In this document: positions 12,101 through 27,100 of the stretch, one piece after another
How positions within the stretch are numbered: the first letter of the stretch is position 1
Layout of the letters: each line of letters starts with the position of its first letter
Assembly (NCBI GenBank): GCA_963971305.1
Contig: OZ020303.1
Location: 33,654,106-33,718,105, forward strand
DNA: 64,000 bases
Direction of reading: 5' to 3'
From: Arcuatula senhousia
Lineage: Eukaryota; Mollusca; Bivalvia; Mytilida; Mytilidae
The notes under the pieces: model-generated
Told to the model about the DNA's origin: nothing
Databases searched by the model: none
The model's input: only the letters and a program-made list of their open reading frames with translations
Made by a program: the position numbers and the translations under genes

Positions 12101-15100
12101 TTTTTCATTGGAATCCTTGTGAAAATCCCTGGCTGCGTTCTTCAATCAGATTTGCAATATCTCTTACCGTTTTCGAGAAATTAGGGGTCAAAGGGGCCAA
12201 AAACACCAATTTTAAAAGTTTGTCAAGGCAAATAGTTTTATACTTAAAATTAAGTTGTAGTTATTACATGTATATAAATAAGGCTTTTTGTATTAGATGT
12301 TGATGTAAATATATATGTGTCAAAAATGCATTTTTAAGTCCACCACAGGATGCATGTGTCAAAAAGCTTTGTAAGTCCACCATGGGCTTCATGTGACCAA
12401 AACATTGGACTGTCCTTATTAGGACTCCAACGTACAGTGTTAAACTTGTTGCGGTTGTATCATGCTGCGCTCGGCGTAGCTTTTTATTTCTCTTTTAACA
12501 AAACTGCTATATTAAGCAAAGGAACCAAACCAGCAGCCAATAATTTTTGCAAAGTTTGAAGCTGTAAATCTTCGGACTTAGTCTTGCGTTCAAGAAACTG
12601 CCAAATCTCCGAATTAACTTGCGGTGGGCAGAGTGCTTGACAATTACTTGGAATTTTGATATTTTCAGTAAGTGAAGAAACGTCTGATCTTTTCTTACAG
12701 ACTTTGTTAACAATTGTGGCAATATTTTCATTAATTTCCTCGCCAAACTTTACGTCCTCATCAAAAATTTTGGGCATTGAACCAAAGTCATCATCAGAAC
12801 ATGAGGCATTTTCATCAGAGAACATTAAATTATCATTGACATTGTCATCATGGTCAGATTCGTTTTCACCTGAGTCAGGTTGTGAATGTGAAACTGAAAC
12901 AGTCTTATCTTTTTGAAGAGTAATAACCTTCATTAAATTTTCTGAGAAAGTCTTAAACAGGCCTCCCAGAGTATCCTCAATCAATTTACTTTGGTCTTTA
13001 CTAACCTTAGCCTTAGGTTTAGCGTAGGTCTTCATGGTCTTACCACGCGAACTGGAGGATTCCCCAATACGTCTTACCTTCGCCGAAGGTTCGTCTGAGT
13101 CAGACAAGACATGCGAAGGGCTGGGTATCGAAGGGTCTTCTACTATTACCTTCCTTTTTAGGGGAGCCTTACCCTTACTATTTTTGCCAGGTCCTTTGCC
13201 AGGGCCTTTCTGCTTGGTTTTTTCAGTTTCTGAATGACCTTCACCTGTCTTATTCTTATTAACATCATTCTCGGTGACGGTAGAAAACCCGGAAAATTCA
13301 TCAATCTCATCGTTTGATTCAAACAGTTTCAACACCGTGTCGGTCTTATTTTCCTCACCGGATGAATCGCCCGTAGACGAGTCTGATAAAGTCCTCGCCA
13401 TAATTTAAACTTAAACACAGTGTGTTAGAAAGAAATTCACAAATACGTGTGACTTCGTCAAGAGTCTCAACGAAAATTAAAACACGTGGTCGGGTCGTAC
13501 CACTTCGAAAAGCGTGCGGCCTTAAAAATAAAAGAGAATGTAGTCAGGTGTGTTTATGCTTATATAGGACACCTGTCAGGTGAAAATCACTCATCTGTAA
13601 AGAAAGGCGTGCGACTTGATTAGAAATAAAAGATTCAATTATTAATACGAGAATAGCCCTGGATTATGAAATATAATAGCTAGGCATCTGATATTTGGTA
13701 TACAGACAGTTGGGGTTATGGTCTACACAACTGGCACCATGCCGTTTGACCCTGAACCCATTTTCACGCTCTAGTGACTCTGTGAACTTAGGTCTTTTTC
13801 AGGCCAAAAAACTTTATTGTAAGACTTTTGTGGACAATGAATTGCCGGAAAATTATAATAGCTAGGCATCTGATATTGGATATACAGACAGTTGAGGTTA
13901 TGGACAACGCAACTGTCACCATGCCATGTGACCATGACCCCATTTTTACGCTCCAGTGACTCTGTGAACTTAGGTTTTTTCAGGCAGAAAACTTTTTGTA
14001 ATACTTGTGTGAACAATGGATTGCTTGAATAGTATAATAGCTAGGCATCTGATATTGGGTATACAGACACTTTTTGTGTTTATATCAAGAAATGAAAGCT
14101 TAGGTAGTTGATTTTAGTGATGGTGCCGGCAGGCGAGACATACTTTTAGTGGCCACACTTTTCTATTGGATTTTTTTCTTTATTGTAGTCTAGATTGGCA
14201 ACAGAAAGTGAAGTACAGTTAATTCATAGGTAGGATTATAAGATAAGTTTATCATTTTCTGCTTTATCTTTTGTCAAATATGTCACATATTTTATGAAGA
14301 TGACTTGTTTATATTGTAGAAGCAGTATTTGTGGGGATTTAGTTCGTTTATTTCGTGAGTAAGAGAAATCCAAGAAATTAAATCCCCACAAATTCAAAAG
14401 AGTGTATTTTAAAACTAAAACTCAACAGAAATTTTTCCCAACAATTCAGTTTGGTGCTCTTATATTCCCTAAAAAATAAATGATTATACAGTATATATTA
14501 AAACGCTTTAAGTATTGAATTGTTAGATTTGAATTGCTGTCTTTCCAAACATTAGTATGTAATAGAAGATAATGAAATGTGGAATAAGTGTATTTGACAC
14601 AACCAACATATATAAATGGCAATTTCAAAAAAAGGGAAATTGTCTTTCTTAAATTCCCTATGGGTACCATCTTATGGTGCAAGTAATGTTGCACTTGTTG
14701 AAGAAAGAATAAATACAATTTGTATACAGTTTATGTCTTGTAGTTCAAAGTATGTAGAGGAAATGAAGAGTCTACCTGAGAAAAGTACATCAGAGCTGAG
14801 AGAGATGGCTATGAACTATAACTCTATTTTCTTAAATCAGGTATGCCAAGAAAAGTTACTTTGATTTATGAATAAAATGTTTATAACATTATCACATACT
14901 CTTTTGAAAAGATAACATGATAACATCATAATACATTCTAATCAAGTCTTGCAGCATATGATGCAATATTTTGATATATGTTTAAGCATAAGAGACAGGA
15001 TTTTTGAATGAGTAAAAAAAGAAATATTAATCTTCATCACTAACATACCCATGATCATGATACGTTTTAATATCAGTTTGTGCCTTTATGATCACAGGCC

Positions 15101-18100
15101 TTCACGCTGTTTGGCTTGTTAACCTGTATATTTCATAATAAACTATCTCTAATTTGTAAAGTGCTACCTTTTGTAAGTTTTTGCTCATATTGTAGGAAAC
15201 ATACAACAGTGCTTTAATGGCTACAGGCAGTTTGCTGAACATTGTTCACACAGTACTTACAGGCCAGGTAACACTATCTAAAAGAAACAACTTAAAATAT
15301 ATTTTTTACATTTTACATAATGAGGTGAAATGTAAATGATACAGCATCTCTTGACTGAATCATTTCAATGTTTGTTGAAGAAACATCTTACACATTGTTT
15401 TAGATGATATTACCTCAATATTTTTAAGTTTTGCATAACATTTACATGCCCTATGTCTTTTCATGTTTTATTACCTGTTCATTTAAGGCATATTGTCTAC
15501 CAAAATCACATTTTTTTTTGTCCCCAATTTTTGATGTCATTTAGACTGAAATGAAATAAAAGAAAAATTAGAATATACATTTATTACCAAATTTTCTTTA
15601 AACTTGGTTTATTTCACTCAAAATATTCCACCATATTGATTGATTATTTGTTTACCTTCATGACAACAGACATATTATTAGAGTATTTAATGCACCGACC
15701 TTGGGAAGGTAACTGACAAACCTAATTACATACAGTTTGGGAAGTCCCTTTTTGTTAATACAAACAGGACTCGAAAACCAGCTGAGAGGTGATTCGCTAG
15801 TGATCAATAGTGTGGTTTTTAAACCAGCGCCTTAGACCACTTGGCCACCCAGGCCCTGGCTTTTAAAATTGAATCCATATTCATGACGTACAAATTGAAT
15901 GTGAACTATCTTAATCATCATTATTACTTGCAAGCCATTATTGTCATTTTCAATGATTGGCGGCTTTGGTGTGTTCGTCCCCATACAGATTTCTAAACCA
16001 GCTAAACCCTTGAGTTACAGATTATTGGCCGCCTGTATGAAGCAGCAAAGTTTTTCAACAAAACCAAATACAGTGTGCATGCTAAAGGCAGGATTAGAAA
16101 CAATGAATATGAATTTGTTGAAAAGCTTTACAAATATTATTTAGTAATGGTTGTTTTTCGATTACTAGATTAATAGGGTACAACAACTATATTTTGTTGT
16201 TTGTATGTTTAAAATTAGACAAATCAAGTTGTCTGTTGTCATTTATTTTTTGTAAGTACAAAATTTTTATTTTTGTAGACAAATCCCTTTAAAAATTTTT
16301 ACATGTAGTAAGGACATTTTAAACTGTTCTTTGAGAAAATAATATGTATGCCAACCACTTGAACACATATCAAATTCATAAGCTTGTTTCCTCAAGATTG
16401 AATGTTTGTTATGGCATTTTTACATTTTAAAAATTGTTACTGTGTACATTGGCACTCACTCAATAGAATTGTAAACAATAGATCAATTTCTCTTTTTCAG
16501 GCATCAGGTGGAATTGCTATTGTAAGGTATATAACTATTAATATGTAATATTTTCCAAGAACTACATGATCATATATATATATATATATATCAGAACAAT
16601 AATGAGTGCTTAATGTTTACATTTACAAATTAAAATCTTGAATTTATGACTCCATGATATTTGCAGTTTATTCCAAATCCTTAAAAAAAATGATGCCCAT
16701 ATATTTCAGTACTTCTACAGTACTTTAGTACAATGCCTTTTAAATCAATTATTACCATATGTCTTTTATAGACCACATTCCTTTTAACATGTTAAAATTA
16801 ATTTTTACCATATGTCTTTTATAGACCACCAGGACATCATGCAGAATGTACTAAGTGTATGGGCTTCTGTTTCTTCAATAGTGTTGCTATTGCTGCAAAA
16901 TATGCCCAGGAAAAGTTTGGCCTTAAAAGGTAAACAATCTAATATGATTGTATTGTTAAACCTGTCTTACCCATACCCAGAATTATAATAAGATTGTAAC
17001 ATTGTTACATATATTCATGGTTTTCACAATTGTCTCATACTTAAATTAGCTGGGTTAAATTAGCTTTCTGTGCATTTACATTAGTTTTGATCATTTGATT
17101 TTCCAAAGATGTCTGTTGTTTTGTGTATCCTATTAGAATGGGTTGTTTTATTTCATAATACCAAAGATGGGTTGTCAGTCAACAATGGGTTGCATGTGAC
17201 AAAGTCATTTTGTTATTACACCATTGTATGCAATATTTTATCAAAAATGGTAAAACATTATCTAATTAAATAATACGGGCAGAGATTTTTACAAGGTGTC
17301 AAAAACTGTTGACTATCGATACCTGGTCTTCAACATGCATGGCATACATGGTTCATCATGTCCCTCTGCAATGCAGGACCATTCAAAGATTCTTCATATT
17401 TTTTATGTTGCCTGCAAAGTGTTGCAGAAGCGACATATAGGGGTTACTTTGGCACCAACCAATGTCTTGAGCCGTCCTGCGTCATCATAAAATTTCTGTC
17501 GCAATTTTCCGGCAACTACATGTCACAACCTCTTGATATTTGATCCATGTATGTAGCTTCCTCCTATAGTACTGTATGATGTAAAGCCATTTTATGCACA
17601 TAACTCATCTACTTCCTGTTTACCAAATATTTTGAGACGCAGGCAACATATGTCTTCCATGGAAGACTGCCATTCTAGATTCACTAAATTATAGCTAGTT
17701 TTTTTAATAGTAGGGTGTCTTCAGATTAAAACTATCTGCATTTTGTGGTTGAGTTATGCTGCGCTTAGGGGGGGGTTTATTATTTGATAGTTTTACATTT
17801 TTGTTCTTTTGTTGTAGAATAATGATCTTAGATTGGGATGTTCACCATGGAAACGGAACACAACATCAGTTTTTTGAGGATGATAGGTATGTAAAGTGTA
17901 GTTGGTTGAGCTTGAATAAAATGATGTTACTGTGGAATTTATAAGCACTTATAGGATTTTGAAATTCATCGTTTTGACGAATTCTGAATTTGTAGAATTT
18001 AAAATTTCTTGTCTATGAGGAATCTTATTTCAAGGTTTCCCTGACCCACGAAAAACCCACAAAATTAATACTTAAAACACAGTATAAAAACAATATGCAT

Positions 18101-21100
18101 CAACTTAAATGTTTTCGAATGTAAGTGCATTTGTATTAAATATATGTAAAAGTTTTAGACCTTCTTTTAAAGTGAGAAAAAATAATGTGTTTAACAAGAA
18201 TGTGTTGACTGCATTGTATTAGCAACATGTTCAATAGAAGTCCTACTTGTTTCAGTCTTGACAGAGTCTATTTTCAATTTTCTGTATTTTTCTGTAATCA
18301 TTCCAACAACTCAAAAAACATTTTTTTATGACTTCTTACCAAAGGCCATTTCAACTGTAATTTGTTATGCTGTTTTATACATTTTGTCAAACTTAACCTT
18401 TTTGTTTTGTTTTATAAAGTACATTAGATTAATATAATGATAAAGAAGAAACTGATTTTGCTTTATATTTTTCCGAAGTGTGCTTCTGATCAACCTTCAT
18501 CGGTATGATTACGGGGGTTTTTATCCTGGCAGTCCTGATGGGTCGGAAGAAAAGGTTGGAGAAGGACAAGGAGAAGGGTACAACATCAATATAGCTTGGA
18601 ATTATGTAGGTACATGGTCATATAGCATACCTGAAAGCCTAGAACAAATTATGTTGGGTAATTTACATAGTGAAAAAAGGGTACATGTACATAGCATTCT
18701 AATTTTCTGAAGCATGCATGGACATTTTTGTCTTTGGTGTTGTTTTTTACTTGTTCCATGATAACAAAACATCTGATAAAATATCCTCAGCACTAATTAT
18801 TTATTGATTAAGTAACGAAATGAATATAATGAAAATGGAAAAGCTGAAAATTTCCCTGAATTCTAAGAGGTTTGCTTCACCAAAATATGAAAAGAATTCC
18901 CTTATGAAATGTACAGCACTAATATAACATCCAGAAAAACTTCTTTTAGTACTCCTCCTTTTCCAAAAAACACCTTTTCATTGTATGTAATGATGAATTT
19001 ACAATTGATTTGGTGTGGGCAGAAAAAAAGCACCTGCAAATACTTATTACAGCAATGATGATCTGGAATTTGAAAGACCTTTATATTTATGGTTATATAT
19101 CTCATGCATTCTTTTTTTCTGATCAAGCTGATTATTGCTTTTGGTGATAATTACAACAGTGTACGATAAGTTGCCACCTTTTTCTGATACAATTTTTGTC
19201 TCGCCTGCGACTTTAGTTGCTGAAGGCGAGACATATGTATTACTTTCAGGCAGAGGCGATGGCGTAAACTTTTTTGTAAGACTTTTGTGGAAAATGAATT
19301 ACAAGAAAAGTATAATAGCTAGGCATCTGATATTTGGTATACAGACAGTTGGGGTTATGGTCTAAGCAACTGGCACCATGCCGATTGACCTCGACTCTAA
19401 TTTCATGGTTCAGCCACTCTGTGGACTTTTTGGGACAATTAAAACTTTTGTGGAAAATAAATTAAGTTAAAAGTATAATAGCTAGGCATCTGATATTTGG
19501 TATACAGACATTTGGGGCTTTGGTCAACACAACTGACACCATGTTGTTTGACCTGACCCCATTTTCACGATTCAATGACTTTGTGAATGTAGATGATTTT
19601 TGAATATTTTTTTTGATGAGTTAAGTGAAAAGTTTAATATTATAGCTAGGCATCTGATATTTGGGGATTATGGTATACACAACTGATCTCACCATGTAAT
19701 GTTACCTTGACCTCATTTTCATGGTTAAGTGACTTAGTGAATGTTGGTCTTTTTTCATTGTTTCTCAACAACTATGGTATCTAGAACACACTTCAGAAAT
19801 TTTTGTGATGGTTAAATGGAATTCTGTCATCTGTCACATGACCTTGACCTTAATTTTTCTGAAGGCCCAGCTAGACCTTCAATGAGTTCAGTGATGGTGC
19901 CGACAAGCGAGACATACTTTACTGTCAACTCTTGTTTTTTTACTTTGGATAATGTAAAATAAAAAAATAAATAAAAACATACCTTCAAGTGTATACTAAA
20001 GATGTTTTAAAAATTCAAATATTTTAAAAAGTTTCTAAAAGATTTTTTTTTCCGGCAGACTTTTGTTTTGTTTCAAACATTCATTCAGAATGGTATGACA
20101 AATGTTCAAAAATAACTACCAGTATTGAAAATAATTTCTAAATGATTTTAGTCAATCTGGAAACTAATTTTAATTGTTTGAAAAAAAATTCTACAAAGTG
20201 TCTTTATTGGAAACCATTGCGTAATATTTCTGTTAAAAAGATGCTGTATTTTGTAGATTTATTCCACATCTCAATCCTATTTTATAGTTTATACAGTTCA
20301 TTTTCTACTGCAAACATGGCTATTTTTTGGTGCAAAAAACATAACACATGGATGGCATGGGGTAAAATTCCTGATGCCTGATAATGAAGACAATCCACAT
20401 TTTTAAAAATCTTAGTGGATAAATTCTCATCACCAATGGAGGGAAAATTTCCCCACCTTGAAATTTAACTTTTTACAGTGTGTAATCTTGAAATATCTTG
20501 GTAGGGAAAGCATGGAAATCAGAAGTTTACAAAAAAATGTCACCAATTTGGCAAAAATACCTCCCACCTTAAAAAATTTTCATCTTTACAGTTTGTTATC
20601 TTAAAATATCTTGTCCGGAAAAGCAAAGTTTTCAAAAAACTGTGAAAGGAACTTACAATATATTGAGATTGGGATATTTATAAACTTACTGGGAGATGAA
20701 AAGAGTGGGTTGATTTTCACAGTGTTAAAAACATAGTGACGCTTTTCTCAGAGGAGTCATTTATTTCAATTTTTGGAGGAAGTTGTGGAGGATGAAAGAA
20801 AAACTGTGAATTTATTTTCTTTTATTAACTTTTGGGTTAAAGGATGGGCTTAATTGTCACCGTTTAATGTAACTGTGAAAAACACATATAAAGACCAATC
20901 CTATCTTACTCATGGTTTGGTTTATGTGGGTAGTAAGCTTACTATGGGTTTCATCATCATTCATAGGTTAGAAGGGTTACCAATATTTTTGTGCATGACT
21001 TTTTTCCTGGAAAATAAAAATCTAAGAAGCAAAGAGGCACCAGTTGGGCATTTGAGTGTCAAAAGTCCAAAAGGGCAATGACAAAACCTGTAAACATGAA

Positions 21101-24100
21101 CGAAATCAGCAAGAAGAAATGAAAAACATAAAAACATAAAAACAACTGAACAGTAATCAACAACATGAACTCCAAGTCATAACGAGAGTGAACTCAGGTG
21201 CTCTAGAAGAGTAAGCAGAGCATACCTGTTGCACTGCCAATTGTCAATTCAGAACTGCTTATTTTAATAAAGAAGGCATCTTTCGCAACAAAATATGATA
21301 ATACAAACATCATGTTAGAAAAAATCACATATTGTTTCAATATAGTCCTTTTTATACCCCCCGCAAACAAAGTTTGGGGGGGTATATAGGAATCACCCTG
21401 TCTGTCTGTCTGTCTGTCCGTCTGTCTGTCTGTCCGTCTGTCCGTCTGTCCACATACCTCGTAAGCGCAACTCCTCCTAAACCCCTTGATGGATTTTGAT
21501 GAAACTTTACACAAAGGATGTTCACCATATGGAGATGTGCATGAAGAATTTTGGTTGCTATCAGATATCATTCAAGGGAGATAATTGGACTTAGACTTTT
21601 TAAACTTGGTGTTCAATGGAGACCTCGTAAGCGCAACTCCTCCTAAACCACTTTGATGACACTTTACATGAAGGATGTACACTATATGGAGATGTGCATG
21701 AAGAATTTTGGTTGCTGTCGGATATCATTCAAGGGAGATAATTGGACTTAGACTTTTTAAAGTTGGTGTTCAATGGGAGAGCTCGTAAGCGCAACTTCTC
21801 CTAAACCGCTTGATGGATTTTGATGAAACTTTACACAAATGATGTACAATATATGGAGATGTGCATGAAGAATTTTGGTTGCTGTCGGATATCATTCAAG
21901 GGAGATAATCGGACTTAGACTTTTTAAGGTTGGTGTTCAATGGGAGAGCTCGTAAGCGCAACTCCTCCTAAACCGCTTGATGGATTTTGATGGAATTTTA
22001 CATGAAGGATGTACAATATATGGAGATGTGCATGAAGAATTTTGGTTGCTGTCGGATATCATTCAAGGGAGATAATTGGACTTAGAATTGTTAAAGCGGG
22101 GGGTATCCTCCGTGAGCTCGCTCACAGTATTCCTTGTTAAAACTGTTTTCTGGAAGTGCGGACCCCAGATATTATTTTATTTTCCACTACAGGTTTACAA
22201 CTTCTGGATTGGCCTGGCCATTGAAAATCTGTTGAAATTAACTAAAATCATCAATTTGTTAAAACATTTTAAATCTGTCTGCAAAAATATTTAAACTACT
22301 AAAACTTATGTTTACATCTTAGACTTCTCTCTAAACCAGTTTATTTGAATCATGGGAAATAACGCAAAAAACAGATAAGGATAGATTGATGTTTTTCTCA
22401 GTTCAACCATGTGGCCAACCCAAAAAGGGAAACTGCTATTGCAAAAATAAATTTAAAAGAATTGAAAACAGATTTCCGGTTGATTTTTTGAAAAGGGCTA
22501 TAAAGCAACATCTTCAACGGGATGCGGCAAGGGAGCCTGCCATATCTCCTGGTACTTGTGGCAGGATATTGATATGCATTCAGTACAATTTGACTGCGCA
22601 AATATAACACAGATGTCACATAAAGATATCAACCTTCCTGATGGTCATGGGTTTTTTCCAATTTTCAGTTCTATTTCTTTAATGAAATTTTTTTTTTAAA
22701 TTTACCTTAACAGTTTGTAATCTTAAAATATCTTTTTTAAAAAACTGTGAAAGTAACTTGAGATTAGGATATTTATAAACTTACTGGGAGATGAAAAAAG
22801 AGGGGTTTTTTTTTCACAGTGTGAAAAACATAGTGACGCTTTTCACAGAGGAGTCATTTATAAAAAAAAATTTGGAGGAAGTTGTTGAGGATGAGTGAAA
22901 AACTTTGAAATAATTTTTTTTAGATTTACTTTGGGGTAAAAGGATGGGCTTAAATATCACCACCTACTGTAACTGTGAAAAACACACACAAAAGCTTGCT
23001 TTTGTTTTGTCATGATTCGTGGGTTACCAATATTTTTAGTTTTTGTATGACATTCATCCAGGGAAATAAAATTATAATTAGCAAAGAGGCACCTTTGGGG
23101 CATTTGAGTTTCAAAAGTCTGAAAGGGCAACTACAAAACCTGTAAACATGAACGAAAACAAGAGAAGAAAAAAAAACATGAAAACACACAAACAACTGAA
23201 CAGAAATCAACAGTGCAAACTCAAGTTGTAATGAGAGTGAACACACTAATTAAGTGCTTCAGAAGATTAAGCAGTTCCAGCTTACTATAGCACACTTGTT
23301 GCACTGCCAATTGTCAATTCATCGTGTCAAATCCAATAAAGGAAGTCAGAACAAAACCCAATTACAAACCAACATCTGCACTCATCTAACCAAGTTTCAA
23401 TTTTATATTAGTTCATTCTAGCAACATATACAAAGCACGAAATTAAATCCAATTAAATGTGTTTTTTTGAGGAAGAAAGAAAAATTGATAACCACTAAAA
23501 ATGTGAATACAGTGCATACTGGTAGTTTTCTGTCTTGCACCATATCTCTGTCATATTTTGTTTTTTATAAAGACAATGAAAAGTATTTTTAAATAATCCC
23601 CATTTTGAGGGTTTGGGTGGGGTTTAAAGAATAAAAAATAATGGCACAAAAATTAACAGATAAAAAATAATGGCCTCAACAAATGAAGAATAGAGAATAA
23701 TGATTCTTTAAGTATAAAGAATAAGAAAAAAAGTTGTCAAAACATTAAAAGAATAAAGGTCTAAAAGATATTAAGAATACAGAATTGAGAACACCCCCAT
23801 CCACATCCTCATCAATGCATATAACATTTATCTCATATAACATAGCAGCAGGGGGGTGCATTTGGTCAATCACAGTGTAAGTTAGGTTTTTTGTGTCAAA
23901 ATAGCAGTTAATTGCCAATTCTTGCTTGCTGTATAAACAGTTTTAAAATATTTTTGTTATTAAAAGGTGCTTTGGATAAAAAAAAGGATAGACTTGAATG
24001 TCATAGTATAATGAAGCTGAATTATACAAAGTTATCTTTAATCACACATGCAGACCAGTTTTAAGTGCCCAACTCTAATGTAAACATTTTTTTGTTGGAT

Positions 24101-27100
24101 TTTATAGCATAAAATTGGTAGAAAATAAAGAAAAGCTTTTCTGTGTTTAATTGTTTAGCTGCTACTGTAAACTTTCTTAGGTTGTAATTGAGAGCTGACA
24201 TGTCTTAAAAAGGGGGGTGTCTCTCCCTTTACCTTTTAATCCAATTGAAGCCAAAAAGGTGAATTAGGCTCCTTAGAGCTAAGTATTTATAGGGCCTGGT
24301 AACGAAAAGTGATGGTTGCCCTATAATATAAGTAATCACTCTAATCATCCCTCCATCCAAAACAATGTTGTTTTCTGGAATTTGAAAATTTTACTAGAAT
24401 AAGCATACTGGTAATGTTAGATTCTACATTTGTATTCCCCCCTTTACCTTTCCTAATGTTTGGATATAGAAGACTAAATTTTGGTGTTTTCCTTTATCCC
24501 TGTAGGAAAAATTTGGGAATTTGATTAACTAGGCAAACATCTGCCTGAGGTGTTAACTATAATAGGGGACCCACAGAAATGTGCAATCTCAGTGATATCT
24601 AGTTTTCTTACAAGAAATTAGATTTATGAAAAAGGACTGTTTGTGGACTTTTAAATTCCTGAATTTCAAGTTTTATTATCATGGAGCTACAAAAATTCAT
24701 TTATATCAACTTTATTAATACATTTGTGGCGCAGTCTGTCTGCAATTATCTTGGAAATTTCAACCCAACATAAAATAATACTTCAAATTAATATATATTT
24801 TACAGGGATATATGGGTGATGAAGAGTATGTAGCAGCATTTCATCAAATTGTCATGCCAGTTGCATATCAGGTACATTAATTTTGGGGTGTCAAGGTTGA
24901 AAAATAGCAGTGAATCTGTAAAAAATCTAGAACTACTTAATGTAAACCAACTATTTTTGCGAGCCATCGGAACAGAAACTAGCAAAAATATATTGTAAAG
25001 AATCAACTCATGCATTGGCTTATTTTTATAGTTATATGTCTGTTGTTATGAAGAATTAGGAAAAGGGGACAAAACACACAAATAATAAATTGGTTACAGA
25101 AGAAATCTGTCACAATAAGATATAATAATACAAAACATAATGTTAGGAAAAATTACATGTTGTCTCAACATAAAGCCACACCTTACAAGAAAGCCTGTTG
25201 CATCCACTGGTTCCTGTGGCATGATATTGATATGCAATCAGTACAATTTGACTGCTCAGACATAACTTATATGTCACAAAGAGAAAACCAGGGCTGTCAA
25301 CCTTTCCACTAATTTTTTAGTTCTTAGTCATTAGCTCACCTGGCCAAAGGCCATGTGAGCTATTGCCATCACTTGGCGTCCGTCGTCGTTGTCCGTCGTG
25401 GTCGTCGTCGTCGTTATCTTTTCTTCAAACTTCTTCTCCTCTGAAACGGCTGCACAGATTCAAACCAAATTTGGTCTGGTGGTACTTTAGGGTATCCCCC
25501 ACATCAGTTGATGTGGGGATTTTTGATTCGTCGAAAAACATGGCCGCCGTTGCTAAAAATAGACCAGGGGGGGTCAGACTACTGTTTTTGGCCTGTAAAT
25601 CAAAAAGTATAAGCCATAGATGAAATCTGATGCCACCTTACTGCTTCAGCATCGAAAGTTCTACAAAAGTCTCCATTTGGTCCAAGTTGTCAGATGACCC
25701 CTTATAGGGGTTACAGCCCCTTAAAGGTGAAAAATAGCATTTTTTCATGTTTTTGCCCTAAAGTATGAAAACTATTGCAGATAGAGAAAAGCTGTTGCTT
25801 GCTTAAATGTTCAGCTTATTTAGCTCTACAATAGTCTCCATAGGGTCAAAGTTGTCAGATGACCCCTTATAGGGGATACGGCCCCTGAAGTAATGTTTTT
25901 TCATGTTTTTAGCTCACCTGACCCGAAGGGTCATGTGAGCTATTGTCATCGTTAAGCGTCCGTCCATCTGTCGTTCATCGTCCGTAGTCCTCAAAGATCT
26001 TCTTCTCTGAAACCACTTAAGGGATTGCATTGAAACTTGGTACACTTGATCTTTAGGATGTCCTCTACCAAGTTTGTGAATTATATACACGTCAACCAAC
26101 CTACATGGCTGCTGTTGCTAAAAATAGAACAGGGGGGTCAGATATTGTTTTTGGCTTATAATTCGAAAAGTATAAGAGATAGAGAAAATCCTAAGCAACC
26201 TCCATTGTTCAGCATCAAAAGCTCTACAAATCTCTCCATTGAGTCGAAGTTGTGAAATGTCTCCTTATAGGAGTTATTGCCCTTTAATCATCAAAATTGA
26301 CCATTTTTGCAGTTTTTTTACTATATCTTGAAAACTGTTAGAGCTAGAGGATAAGTTAGCATTGCAGAATTGTTTAGCTCATTAAGATCTACACAAATAA
26401 TTTTAGGGTCAAAATTGTCAGATCAGCCGTTTAAGAGTTATTCCCCTTAAAACTGTTTATTCCATTAATTTTAACTGATTTTCAAAAATCTTCTTCTCTG
26501 AAACCACTGAAATTGATACTTGGTATACTTGGTCTTTAGGATGTCCTCTACCAAGTTTGTGAATCATATACACGTCGACCAACCAACATGGCCGCCATTG
26601 CTAAAATAGAACAGGGGGGTCAGACCATTGTTTTTGTCTTACAACTCGAACAGTATAAGAGATAGAGAAAATCCAAAGCAACCTTTCATGTTCAGCATCA
26701 AAAGCTCGACAAATCTCTTCAATGAGTCAAAGTTGTGAAATGACTCCTTACAGGAGTTATTGCCCTTTAATCGTCAAAATTGACCATTTTTGCAGTTTTT
26801 GGACAATATCTTGAAAATCGTTAGAGCCAGAGGAAAAGTTAGCATTGCAGAATTGTTAAGCTCATTGAGATCTATATAAATGATTTTAGGGTCAAAATTG
26901 TCAGATCAGCCGTTTAAGAGTTATTCCCCTTTAACTGGTTTTTTCCATTAATTTTAAATGATTTTTAAAAATCTTCTTCTCTGAAACCACTGAAGGGATT
27001 GCATTGATACTTGGTACACTTGATCTTTAGGATGTCCTCTACCAAGTTTGTGAATTATATACACGTCGACCAACCAACATGGCCGCCATTGCTAAAAATA

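Larger units (their letters stand above)
7055..13677 (-). mobile_element. DIRS-type tyrosine-recombinase retrotransposon, structurally complete
   Basis: Inverted terminal repeats of about 115 bp (7134-7249 and 13529-13646) look identical. An internal complementary region (7354-7483) is complementary to the two outer extensions: 7354-7441 to 7055-7141, and 7435-7483 to 13629-13677. This is the layout of DIRS1-like elements that replicate through a circle. Genes on the minus strand: gag-like, RT/RNase H/methylase-like, tyrosine recombinase. It lies inside an A-family repeat in intron 5 and is itself split by a G-family repeat (11183-12489). Without that insert it is about 5.3 kb, normal for DIRS. 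Confidence 0.92.

Noticed and set aside
12656..13237. Plus-strand frames of 86 and 67 codons
   Set aside because: They are antisense shadows of the DIRS gag-like gene.
15780..15860. A tRNA gene on the minus strand
   Set aside because: Box A and box B are present but the cloverleaf is not, and the sequence runs into a SINE core shared with 42466-42670.
18606..18609. Donor GTAG|GTACAT for exon 12
   Set aside because: It leaves phase 1 and produces a stop in exon 13; TAT|GTAGGT keeps the frame and the expected AWN...MGD spacing.
21400..21460. GTCTGTCTGTCCGTC run as an ordinary microsatellite
   Set aside because: The same kind of tract occurs at the same place, just after the 5' hairpin, in several repeat families, so it is part of the element.
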